Shown piece by piece: positions 36,777 through 45,650 of a DNA stretch of 64,000 bases (its first letter is position 1; the number at the start of each line of letters is the position of its first letter). The stretch is taken from the NCBI GenBank assembly GCA_003446015.1, contig DMBU01000060.1, positions 1-64,000 of the forward strand, written 5' to 3'. The notes under the pieces were generated by a model that worked only from the letters and a program-made list of their open reading frames with translations, had not been told where the DNA came from and made no database searches. The DNA is from Bacteroidales bacterium. Its GTDB lineage: Bacteria; Bacteroidota; Bacteroidia; Bacteroidales; UBA12077. The translations under genes were made by a program, and so were the position numbers.

Positions 36777-37412
36777 ATGGAAGAAGAGTTTGATAGGAGC
36801 ATAATATATTCACAAAACATTACAGAATTTATAACTGTTGCAGGCGAATATTGTTCTTTTGTTGAAAATACAAATAGATTTGATAAAAAAGATTTCTTGG
36901 ATAAAACCAGAAAATTATTACCCTTGCTTTACTTAAAAGCTTCACTATTACCTAAATTAGAATCTATTTTCGATGATGAAAACGAAAAATTTGTTACAGA
37001 GGAAGAGTGGGAATTTATTCATAATTCTGTACAAAAAAAACTTGGTTTTCACGATGACTATCTTGAAGTGTTTGATCCGCTAACCCACGAACAGGTTGAA
37101 CAAAGTACTGCATCAATTTCCGATAATCTTGCAGATATTTACCAGGATTTAAAAAATTTCATTACTCTTTATAATATTGGTACAGAAGAAATCATGAATG
37201 ATGCATTGTGGGAATGTCAGCTTAATTTTGAAGAATTTTGGGGATTTAAGCTTTTAAATGCATTTAAAGCAATACATTATGTGTATTTTGGTGATAATGA
37301 CTTAAATGATGATGAGTTAAATATAAAAGATGATAATCTTGATGATGATGTTGATACCAGTAATTGGATTATATCTAAACGCCAGGCTGATTATAGAGAA
37401 GAGGAGGAGTAA
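36777..37412 (+). CDS. DUF5063 domain protein
   Basis: A 211-residue acidic, helical cytoplasmic protein of the DUF5063 family, found mainly in Bacteroidota. The family region covers most of the protein (SQNITEFITVAGEYCSFVE, RKLLPLLYLKASLLP), and the C-terminal 40 residues are very rich in Asp and Asn. No catalytic motif is evident. Its stop is directly followed by the ATG of a 3'-5' exonuclease, whose ribosome-binding purines (GAGGAGGAG) lie inside its last codons, so the two are translated together. Function unknown; the context suggests nucleic-acid work. Confidence 0.85.
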   Translation: MEEEFDRSIIYSQNITEFITVAGEYCSFVENTNRFDKKDFLDKTRKLLPLLYLKASLLPKLESIFDDENEKFVTEEEWEFIHNSVQKKLGFHDDYLEVFDPLTHEQVEQSTASISDNLADIYQDLKNFITLYNIGTEEIMNDALWECQLNFEEFWGFKLLNAFKAIHYVYFGDNDLNDDELNIKDDNLDDDVDTSNWIISKRQADYREEEE

Positions 37413-37988
37413 ATGTTTGCTGAGAATGTAGAAAATTCAGAAATAAATGATTTACCATTATATCAATTTAGCGGAGGTATTTTTGTTATCGATACCTTTG
37501 ATAAGTTAGATTACTATTTGCCATTAATAGTAGAGCATAAAATGCTTGGTTTTGATACCGAAACAAAACCCTCTTTTAAGAAGGGAGTTATTAATCCGGT
37601 TTCGCTGTTACAGATTACATCATCAACTCAGGCTTTTTTAATTCGAATAAATAAAATTGGCTTGCCAGACGAGATCAAAAACATTCTTAGCAATGAAGGG
37701 ATAATAAAAATAGGATTAGCCATAAAAGATGATATAAAAATACTAAGAGATATTAACGAGTTTGAACCCCAAAGTTTTATTGATTTACAGGATTACGTTG
37801 GTGATTTTGGCATTGAAGCTAAAAGTTTAAAGAAGATTACTGCCATTGTTCTAAATAAACGAATTTCGAAATCTCAGCAGGTTACGAATTGGGAAAAAGA
37901 GGAACTTACAGAAGCCCAGCAAATATATGCTGCTACAGATGCCTGGGCTTGTTTGCAGGTATATAAGAAGTTAAATGACAAAAAATAA
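37413..37988 (+). CDS. DEDD-family 3'-5' exonuclease (RNase D/WRN-exo like)
   Basis: A 191-residue single-domain exonuclease. The metal-binding acids appear in order: GFDTETKPSF (Exo I, Asp and Glu), KIGLAIKDDIKIL (Exo II), and YAATDAWACLQVY (Exo III, DEDDy type with Tyr). There is no HRDC domain. It follows the DUF5063 gene with no gap and precedes an rRNA methyltransferase by 12 bases. DNA or RNA as substrate cannot be told from sequence; the methyltransferase neighbour favours RNA. Confidence 0.92.
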   Translation: MFAENVENSEINDLPLYQFSGGIFVIDTFDKLDYYLPLIVEHKMLGFDTETKPSFKKGVINPVSLLQITSSTQAFLIRINKIGLPDEIKNILSNEGIIKIGLAIKDDIKILRDINEFEPQSFIDLQDYVGDFGIEAKSLKKITAIVLNKRISKSQQVTNWEKEELTEAQQIYAATDAWACLQVYKKLNDKK

Positions 37989-38000
37989 TAAATTGAGAAA

Positions 38001-39185
38001 ATGAATTATCCAAAAGTAATATTAAAATCGGGCAAAGATCAATCAGTTAGAAGATACCACCCATGGATTTTTTCGGGTGCAATTAAAAAAATCATGGGTC
38101 ATGTGAACGAAGGCGATTTGGTTTTAGTAACTGACAATAAAGATGAGTTTTTAGCTATCGGACATTATCAGATTGGTTCAATAGCAATTCGAATAATATC
38201 ATTTGAGGAAAAGGAAATCGATAAAAGTTTTTGGACTGAAAAAATAGTTAGCGCTTATAATCTAAGAAAAGAATTTGGCTTAGCCGAAAACGAAAATAAC
38301 AATGTTTACAGATTAGTGCATGCAGAAGGAGATGGTTTGCCTGGCTTGATCATTGATTATTATAATGGTACTGCAGTGCTTCAGATGCATTCCATTGGAA
38401 TGTATTTAAATATTGAAAATATAGTTCAGGCTTTAAAAGAAGTTTATGGCGAACAATTAACTGCCGTATATGATAAAAGCGAATCAACAATTCCTTTTAA
38501 ATCAGATATCGAAGCAAAGAACGGTTATGTTTATGGTGTTTCGAATGAAAAGCTGGTTTTAGAATATGGAAATAAATTTAGGGTAAATTGGGAGGAAGGT
38601 CAAAAAACAGGTTTTTTTATTGATCAAAGAGAGAATAGAAAACTATTATCTGAGTATTCAAAAGATAAAGCAGTCTTAAATGTTTTCGGCTATACCGGGG
38701 GTTTTTCTGTATCGGCAATGCAAGGTGGAGCAAATTTAGTGCATACTGTTGATAGCTCTAAAAAAGCCATCGATCTTACCAATGAAAATATTGAACTTAA
38801 TTTTGAGGATACAAGCAGGCATGAAGCTTATGCAGTCGATGCTTTTGAGTTTTTAAATGATATTGATCATAAATACGACATTATTATTCTCGATCCACCC
38901 GCTTTTGCTAAACATCATAACGTTTTATCAAATGCATTACAAGGATATAAAAGATTAAATGCCAAAGCAATAGAAAAAGTCAGGCCGGGAGGTTTGATAT
39001 TTACATTTTCATGTTCACAGGTTGTTAGTAAAGACAATTTTAGAAAAACGGTTTTTACTGCTGCTGCCAATACAGGACGAAATGTAAGAATACTACATCA
39101 GTTAAGTCAACCCATTGACCATCCGATAAATATTTATCATCCTGAAAGTGAGTATCTAAAAGGACTGGTAATTTATGTAGAGTAA
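38001..39185 (+). CDS. RlmI-like 23S rRNA (cytosine-5) methyltransferase
   Basis: A 394-residue class I SAM methyltransferase. An N-terminal PUA domain (about 1-75) is followed by a central RlmI-type domain and a Rossmann methyltransferase with VLNVFGYTGGFSVSAMQGGA (SAM site) and the catalytic-region LDPPAFAKH. The layout matches RlmI, which makes m5C1962 in 23S rRNA. The last gene of a three-gene compact operon. Confidence 0.92.
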   Translation: MNYPKVILKSGKDQSVRRYHPWIFSGAIKKIMGHVNEGDLVLVTDNKDEFLAIGHYQIGSIAIRIISFEEKEIDKSFWTEKIVSAYNLRKEFGLAENENNNVYRLVHAEGDGLPGLIIDYYNGTAVLQMHSIGMYLNIENIVQALKEVYGEQLTAVYDKSESTIPFKSDIEAKNGYVYGVSNEKLVLEYGNKFRVNWEEGQKTGFFIDQRENRKLLSEYSKDKAVLNVFGYTGGFSVSAMQGGANLVHTVDSSKKAIDLTNENIELNFEDTSRHEAYAVDAFEFLNDIDHKYDIIILDPPAFAKHHNVLSNALQGYKRLNAKAIEKVRPGGLIFTFSCSQVVSKDNFRKTVFTAAANTGRNVRILHQLSQPIDHPINIYHPESEYLKGLVIYVE

Positions 39186-39224
39186 AATTATATTAGTATT
39201 TTTATATTCTTAAATGATAAGAAC

Positions 39225-40226
39225 ATGAAAAAGATTTCTCTAATTATATTTTTTTGTATTGCTTTAGCCGCTATAGTAAAAGCTCAGTATATTTATCCGA
39301 TTAATGAATATAATGCTCAGTTAAAGGGATATGAATTATCCAATTTTGATATTCAAGATACCATATTATATCTCCCTTTGGGTGAAAGCGGTCTTCATGT
39401 TTTAAATATTAAGGATCTTAAAAATATACACGAATTATCTGTTTATATTGAATACGAGAAACGATCAAGAGAAAAAATTTATGGAGTTGCACATTGTGTT
39501 AAAGTTATTGATAATAAAGCTTATTTGTCTTATGGCCCGCTTGGTTTGAAAATCTTAAATATTACTGATCCAACAATGCCTTATGTCGTGGGCACATATT
39601 ATAGATACCAGGATGTTTATTGTTCCGAAATTTATGAAAACTATGCTATGTTGGGATATATGGTTATGGGATTGGAAATTGTTGATTTTAGCAATTTGGA
39701 AGATATCAAAATGGTTTCCAGGAATAATGTTCGCGATTTTTCTGTAAAAAATATTCAGGTAATTCCTCCTTATGTGATCATTTCAGGTGGCAATAGAGGA
39801 CTTCGGATATTTAAATTTGGAGAACCTTTTACAACATTTAAACAGGTTGAATTTACTAAAGAGCATTTAATGGATAATGAAGCACACAAATTATTAGTTA
39901 GGGGATCGACTGGTTATCTGGCGAACGACTTTAGAGGTCTCTCGGTGCTAAATATGGGATTACCCCTATATCCACTTGAAGTAAACAGCATAAAAACACA
40001 GGGGAAAGCTACAGAACTGGTAATTGAAGGAAATTACTTGTATGTGGCAAGTGGGAAATATATTGAGGTTTTTGATCTAAGAGAACCTGAAAAGCCTGAA
40101 AAAATTTATGAATATTCTGATAAAAATAAAGAGTTTCGTAGTCTTAAAATTCATGAAAACAAGTTGTACGCTTTATATAGTAACGGGAGTAAAGAATATG
40201 GAATTTCAATATTCGAGGTGGAGTAA
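39225..40226 (+). CDS. Exported LVIVD-repeat (beta-propeller-like) protein
   Basis: A 333-residue protein with a signal peptide (MKKISLIIFFCIALAAIVKAQ) and repeated units of the type LHVLNIKD, LKILNITDP, LEIVDFSN, IEVFDLREPEKP, the LVIVD repeats that form a beta-propeller. The location is probably periplasmic or cell surface. Propellers of this type often mediate protein or ligand contact. It is 39 bases after the rRNA methyltransferase and 107 bases before a LytS-type kinase on the same strand. Confidence 0.85.
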   Translation: MKKISLIIFFCIALAAIVKAQYIYPINEYNAQLKGYELSNFDIQDTILYLPLGESGLHVLNIKDLKNIHELSVYIEYEKRSREKIYGVAHCVKVIDNKAYLSYGPLGLKILNITDPTMPYVVGTYYRYQDVYCSEIYENYAMLGYMVMGLEIVDFSNLEDIKMVSRNNVRDFSVKNIQVIPPYVIISGGNRGLRIFKFGEPFTTFKQVEFTKEHLMDNEAHKLLVRGSTGYLANDFRGLSVLNMGLPLYPLEVNSIKTQGKATELVIEGNYLYVASGKYIEVFDLREPEKPEKIYEYSDKNKEFRSLKIHENKLYALYSNGSKEYGISIFEVE

Positions 40227-40333
40227 TAATTGTTTATCGATAAAATAGAGTTATTAGTCTTATTTTAAATAGCATATCTATATTTCGTTCTTTTATAATT
40301 AATAGCACGATTATCTTTACATTAAAATTTGAA

Positions 40334-41371
40334 ATGAAAAAGAGTATTATTGAATCAAGATATTTTACAGTTCTCCTTCATGTACTTATTTGGAGTACTT
40401 TTTTTATTTTACAAATTTTATCATATCAATCATCTATGGCGGGTCGTCCAGTAAGATTGGAAGAGTTTGGTCCTGACAGGTTTTATTATCGGTTTATTTT
40501 TCAGTCATCAATTATATTAATCATCTATTATTTAAATTCGCAACTATTAATTCCAAAATTTTTATTTAAAAATAAAATATGGAAATATTTTATTTCTTTA
40601 ATAGTAGTTATTACAGTTATAAATTTATTGGATACACAATATAATAACTATTTTGAATATCGCAGGGATTTTATGGGGAAGAAACCACCTATTACTTTAT
40701 TTATCTCAATATTTATAATTGCAGTAAGTACGAGCATCAAATTAGCTCAAAAATGGATCGAGAATGAATCCAATCAAAAAGCAATGATTCATGAAAAAGT
40801 GAATTCTGAATTAACTATTCTTAAGGCACAAGTAAATCCGCATTTTTTGTTTAATACTTTAAATGGAATTTACTCACTTGCAAACTCAAAATCAGATAAA
40901 ACTGCATCTGCAATAGTCAAGTTGTCTCAATTAATGAGATATATGCTGGATGAATCAAAACAGCAGTTTGTACCCTTATCCAGCGAACTTGATTATATAA
41001 ATACCTTTATCGATTTGCAAAAATTAAGGTTGTTTGAGAATGTTAAAACTGAATTTAGCATTGAAGGAAACCCCGATAATATTAAAATACAACCTTTACT
41101 ATTAATTCCATTTATCGAAAATGCCTTTAAGCATGGAACTGATTCTTCTAACGAATGTATAATTAAAATTGATTTAGATATTAAAACTGAATCAATCCAA
41201 TTAATAGTTACCAATGATATTCTTAAATCAAGGAAAGACGACGGTAATTCTGGATTTGGGCTAAGCAATATCAGACGAAGACTTGATCTTGAATATCCAG
41301 AAAAATATATTCTTTCTACAGATGTTATAGATAATAGGTTTGTTGCTAATTTACAGATTAAATTATTATGA
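40334..41371 (+). CDS. LytS-type sensor histidine kinase
   Basis: A 345-residue kinase with four transmembrane helices in the first 135 residues and no large external domain. The His_kinase motif AQVNPHFLFNTLN holds the phospho-acceptor His170, and the HATPase region ends the protein (LLLIPFIENAFKHG, GFGLSNIRRRL). The ATGA overlap with the next gene shows tight coupling to its LytTR regulator. The signal is unknown; the adjacent exported propeller could be involved. Confidence 0.93.
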   Translation: MKKSIIESRYFTVLLHVLIWSTFFILQILSYQSSMAGRPVRLEEFGPDRFYYRFIFQSSIILIIYYLNSQLLIPKFLFKNKIWKYFISLIVVITVINLLDTQYNNYFEYRRDFMGKKPPITLFISIFIIAVSTSIKLAQKWIENESNQKAMIHEKVNSELTILKAQVNPHFLFNTLNGIYSLANSKSDKTASAIVKLSQLMRYMLDESKQQFVPLSSELDYINTFIDLQKLRLFENVKTEFSIEGNPDNIKIQPLLLIPFIENAFKHGTDSSNECIIKIDLDIKTESIQLIVTNDILKSRKDDGNSGFGLSNIRRRLDLEYPEKYILSTDVIDNRFVANLQIKLL

Positions 41372-42087
41372 TGAATTGTATTGCTGTTGACGATGAACCT
41401 TTAGCTTTAAATCTAATTGAAGATTTTACAAATAAAATACCATTTTTAAATTTTGTTAAGTCGTGCAAAAATGCATTTGAAGCAATTGATATTCTTCAAA
41501 AAGATAAAATTGATTTAATTTTCCTTGACATCAATATGCCAGGAATATCAGGAGTAGAGTTGCTGAAAAGTATTGAATACAAGCCACTTGTTATATTTAC
41601 AACTGCATATTCGGAATATGCGGTACAAGGATTTGAATTAAGTGCTGTTGATTATTTGGTTAAACCATTTCTTTTTGAACGTTTCTTTAAGGCTGTAAAT
41701 AAAGCGTACGAACTTTATAATTTAAAAAATAAAAAAGGAGTTTCTGTTTCTGAAGGTAATTCATATACTGAGGATTTCATTTTTGTTAAAGCTGATTATA
41801 GCAGTGTGAAAATCAGTTTGAAGGATATTTTATATATTGAAGGTTTAAAAGATTATGTAAAAATATTTTTAAAAGAGAAGAAGATTTTAACATTGATAAC
41901 GATGAAAAAGATTGAAGAGAAGCTTCCTTCATCAAACTTCATACGCGTTCATAGATCGTTTATTGTAGCACTTGATAAAATTGAATCCATTCAGCGAAAC
42001 AGGATTATTATCAATAATAATTGGATTCCGGTTGGAAACAGCTATAAAACAGAATTTTATAAACGAATTGAAGATGTTAATCTTTAA
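41368..42087 (+). CDS. LytTR-family response regulator
   Basis: A 239-residue regulator. Its receiver domain (about 3-120) has Asp54 as phosphorylation site (FLDINMPG) and Lys99 (DYLVKPF). The C-terminal LytTR DNA-binding domain (about 140-239) contains ILYIEGLKDYVKIFL and FIRVHRSFIVAL. It overlaps the kinase by 4 bases and shares its stop region with convergent recQ (4-base overlap). Target genes are unknown. Confidence 0.95.
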   Translation: MMNCIAVDDEPLALNLIEDFTNKIPFLNFVKSCKNAFEAIDILQKDKIDLIFLDINMPGISGVELLKSIEYKPLVIFTTAYSEYAVQGFELSAVDYLVKPFLFERFFKAVNKAYELYNLKNKKGVSVSEGNSYTEDFIFVKADYSSVKISLKDILYIEGLKDYVKIFLKEKKILTLITMKKIEEKLPSSNFIRVHRSFIVALDKIESIQRNRIIINNNWIPVGNSYKTEFYKRIEDVNL

Positions 42088-43994
42088 CCCTCAATATTCC
42101 AGGTAAGTAAATCTTGTTTGTCTTTAATAATCTTATCATTATCCAATAACCATTGAATTACCTTAAGGTTCTTTTCTGTATTTTTCCCCGTTTTCGATAC
42201 TAAATCATCTATTGAAACTAAATTGTATAGAAGTTTTTCTTTTAGTTCATCTAAAATTAAATCAAATTCATATTTGCTTAAATCTAACTCGTTTCTTCTG
42301 GTACAAACATCGCATTGTCCGCAACGATCAGGATTTTTGTCACCAAAATAGTTTAAAAGAATCTGACTACGGCATTTATTACTTGAAGAGGCATAATGAA
42401 GCATGGCATCAATTCTCTCAATGTATCTGCTTTTCCTAAACTCATAGTTCTCTTTTGAGATATATAGAGATTTTTCGTCTAATCTTTCTTCAGTAAAAAC
42501 AATAAACGGATTTTTCTTTTTAGGAATGTAATTTAAAATTCCCATTGAATCTAAGTTGTTTAAATACTTAAAAACAACTTCAATATCAACATTCGCTTTT
42601 TTAGCAAGGGAACTTTCGTCAATATTAACATAATCAGAAAATAAACCAGTATACGATCGTAAAACCAGCTTTATGAATCCATCGAATTTAGCATTAGCAA
42701 TTTGAAATTTATACAAATCATCTCTTTCAACCAGAAAGTGAAGCTTCGACATGCTAAATAGCTCATCTGTAAGTTCAATATAACCTTCACGTTGAAGGAA
42801 TTTTAAACTACTATAAATGGTCATTATGTTAAAATTATAGTTCTTGGCAAAATCAGAGATAATAAAATCAAAAGACATATGTTTTCCCCCGCCATATGGA
42901 ACCTGAAAATAGTTACCCAGAGCCTGATATAAAGCTTTTATCTCAGTTATTTCAGGAAAATTTCTCAGAACTCTTTGTTCTGCTTTAACCTTATCAGCAT
43001 TATTATATAATAAAACGGCTACTGCTTTTTTCTCATCTCTGCCACCACGACCAGCTTCCTGAAAATAGGATTCAATGCTATCGGGTAAATCCAGGTGAAT
43101 TACAAAACGAACATCAGATTTGTCGATTCCCATACCAAATGCATTTGTTGAAACCATTACCCTGGTTTTTCCAACTTTCCATTCATTTTGTTTTGTACTT
43201 CTTGTTTCATGGTTTAAACCGGCATGATAATAATCGGCAGATATTTTATTTTTTTGAAGAAACAGAGCAGTCTCCTTAGTAGTTTTTCTATTACGTACAT
43301 AAATAATTCCACTCCCTTTTACTTTATTAATGGTTTCGATCAGGTAACTCAATTTATCATCAATCTCACGAACCAGGTAAACAATATTTTTACGCTCAAA
43401 ACTTTTTCGAAAAACATTTTTTTCTTTAAATTCCAGCTTTTCCTGAATGTCATCAACAACTTTAGGTATTGCGGTTGCGGTTAGGGCCAAAAAAGGAACA
43501 TCAGGAATTAATTCTCGCAATTCCGAAATTTGTAAATACGAAGGTCTGAAATCATATCCCCATTCCGAAATACAATGTGCTTCATCAATGGCAATTAGAT
43601 TCACTTTCATATGTTTTGCTCTGATTTTAAAAATCTCAGTTGAGATTCTCTCAGGTGATATATAAAGAAATTTAACATCCCCATAAATACAATTATCAAG
43701 TGCAATTTCAATCTCATTTCTTGTCATTCCGGAAAAGATAGCAACTGCTTTTATATCTCGTTTAAGAAGATTTTCAACCTGATCTTTCATTAAAGCAATT
43801 AATGGAGTAATTACAATACAAATTCCTTCTTTCGACATTGAAGGCACCTGAAAGGTTATTGATTTACCTCCTCCTGTAGGCATCAAGGCAAGCGTATCTT
43901 TCCCTTCCATTACAGAACGGATAATATCCTCCTGTAAAGGCCTGAACTTTGAGTAACCCCAGTATTTTATTAATATTTGCTCGTATCGGTTCAT
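42084..43994 (-). CDS. recQ: RecQ-family ATP-dependent DNA helicase
   Basis: A 636-residue SF2 helicase. It carries TGGGKS (40-45), the DEAH box IDEAHCISEWGYDFRPSY, helicase motifs IV-VI (GMGIDKSDVRFVIH, QEAGRGGRD), and the RecQ C-terminal zinc site (CRSQILLNYFG, CGQCDVC). No HRDC domain follows; the last 60 residues form a small helical end. RecQ unwinds DNA in recombination and fork repair. This may be one of several RecQ paralogues of the organism. Confidence 0.95.
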   Translation of the reverse strand: MNRYEQILIKYWGYSKFRPLQEDIIRSVMEGKDTLALMPTGGGKSITFQVPSMSKEGICIVITPLIALMKDQVENLLKRDIKAVAIFSGMTRNEIEIALDNCIYGDVKFLYISPERISTEIFKIRAKHMKVNLIAIDEAHCISEWGYDFRPSYLQISELRELIPDVPFLALTATAIPKVVDDIQEKLEFKEKNVFRKSFERKNIVYLVREIDDKLSYLIETINKVKGSGIIYVRNRKTTKETALFLQKNKISADYYHAGLNHETRSTKQNEWKVGKTRVMVSTNAFGMGIDKSDVRFVIHLDLPDSIESYFQEAGRGGRDEKKAVAVLLYNNADKVKAEQRVLRNFPEITEIKALYQALGNYFQVPYGGGKHMSFDFIISDFAKNYNFNIMTIYSSLKFLQREGYIELTDELFSMSKLHFLVERDDLYKFQIANAKFDGFIKLVLRSYTGLFSDYVNIDESSLAKKANVDIEVVFKYLNNLDSMGILNYIPKKKNPFIVFTEERLDEKSLYISKENYEFRKSRYIERIDAMLHYASSSNKCRSQILLNYFGDKNPDRCGQCDVCTRRNELDLSKYEFDLILDELKEKLLYNLVSIDDLVSKTGKNTEKNLKVIQWLLDNDKIIKDKQDLLTWNIEG

Positions 43995-44141
43995 TCGTTA
44001 ACGGAAGATACAAAATTATTTTTGAACATTAAAAAATGTTAAAAAAATCAAATGTATCGATATTATGAGATTTTCACCTGATATTACGCTAATTTTTTGT
44101 AATTTGGCACAATTTTAAAATCCACAAAAACCTTAAATAAA

Positions 44142-45617
44142 ATGTCATTTTTACAGGATAAAGTAGTATTAGAAGGACTTACATTTGATGACGTATTGTT
44201 AGTGCCTCAGTATTCGGAAGTTTTACCACGCGATGTGGATGTTTCAACTTATTTCTCGAAGAATATTAAACTTAATATTCCAATCGTATCGGCAGCAATG
44301 GACACCGTTACCGAAGCGCATTTGGCAATTGCTATTGCACGTGCAGGTGGTATTGGAGTAATTCATAAGAACATGAGTATCGAGGAGCAGGCTAAGCAGG
44401 TAAAATCTGTTAAGCGTGCTGAAAGTGGAATGATTTACGATCCGATTACAATTAAAAAGGATAATTCTGTCTCCGATGCTTTAAATTTAATGAAAGAATA
44501 TAAAATTGGGGGAATTCCTGTAGTAGATGATAATAATGTATTGATTGGTATTGTTACCAACCGTGATTTACGCTTTGAGGTTCATTTGGATAAAAAGATT
44601 CATCAAGTAATGACATCAGAGAATATTATTACTACTCATAAATCAACCGATTTAGAAAAAGCAACAGAAATTTTAAAATGTCATAAAATTGAGAAATTGC
44701 CAGTTGTTGATGATGATCATAAATTAATTGGCTTACTAACTTATAAAGATATTACTAAAGTTAAAGATAATCCAACAGCTTGTAAAGATTCAAAAGGTCG
44801 TTTACGTGTAGCCGCAGGAGTTGGCGTAACTGCTGATACTTTACAAAGAGTAGATGCGCTTGTTCAGGTTGGTGTTGATGCAATCGTTATTGATACTGCA
44901 CACGGCCATTCAAAAGGTGTTATGGATATGCTTAAAGCTGTTAAGAAACAATTTAAGGGAATTGATGTTGTGGTTGGGAATATTGGTACTGGTGAGGCTG
45001 CCAAGGCTTTAGTTGAAGCTGGTGCTGATGCAGTAAAAGTAGGAATTGGACCCGGCTCAATATGTACAACAAGGGTTATAGCCGGGGTTGGATTACCACA
45101 ATTGACAGCAATATATGAAGTTGCTAAAGCTATTAAAGGATCAGGAGTTCCTGTTATTGGCGATGGTGGCCTAAGATATTCTGGTGATATTGTAAAGGCA
45201 ATTGCTGCTGGTGCAAATACGGTTATGGCAGGTTCATTATTTGCTGGTACTGAAGAATCTCCTGGTGAAACGATTATTTATAATGGACGAAAATTCAAGT
45301 CGTATCGTGGTATGGGATCAATAGAAGCGATGCAACAGGGATCAAAAGACAGATATTTTCAGGATGTTGAAGATGATATTAGTAAACTTGTTCCGGAAGG
45401 AATAGCTGCCCGGGTTCCATTTAAAGGCAGCTTGTCGGAAGTAATTTATCAGTTGGTTGGTGGACTGAGAGCAGGTATGGGTTATTGTGGTGCAGCCAAT
45501 ATTGAAACTTTAATGAGTGCAAAATTTGTAAGAATTACAAACGCGGGGGTAGCCGAGAGCCATCCTCATGATGTTGCAATTACTCGTGAAGCTCCAAATT
45601 ATAGTCGTCAGTTTTAA
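44142..45617 (+). CDS. guaB: IMP dehydrogenase
   Basis: A 491-residue enzyme oxidising IMP to XMP, the rate-limiting step to GMP. The N-terminal TFDDVLLVPQYSEVLPRDVD is typical. Two CBS domains (about 95-210) regulate the enzyme, and the catalytic loop GPGSICTT places the active-site Cys at 308. The C-terminal GMGYCG and YRGMGSI regions are also conserved. Together with purA it puts both branches of purine synthesis from IMP in this window, although in separate operons. Confidence 0.97.
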   Translation: MSFLQDKVVLEGLTFDDVLLVPQYSEVLPRDVDVSTYFSKNIKLNIPIVSAAMDTVTEAHLAIAIARAGGIGVIHKNMSIEEQAKQVKSVKRAESGMIYDPITIKKDNSVSDALNLMKEYKIGGIPVVDDNNVLIGIVTNRDLRFEVHLDKKIHQVMTSENIITTHKSTDLEKATEILKCHKIEKLPVVDDDHKLIGLLTYKDITKVKDNPTACKDSKGRLRVAAGVGVTADTLQRVDALVQVGVDAIVIDTAHGHSKGVMDMLKAVKKQFKGIDVVVGNIGTGEAAKALVEAGADAVKVGIGPGSICTTRVIAGVGLPQLTAIYEVAKAIKGSGVPVIGDGGLRYSGDIVKAIAAGANTVMAGSLFAGTEESPGETIIYNGRKFKSYRGMGSIEAMQQGSKDRYFQDVEDDISKLVPEGIAARVPFKGSLSEVIYQLVGGLRAGMGYCGAANIETLMSAKFVRITNAGVAESHPHDVAITREAPNYSRQF

Positions 45618-45650
45618 TTAATTTAACTATTTGATTAAACCTTTAAGTTC

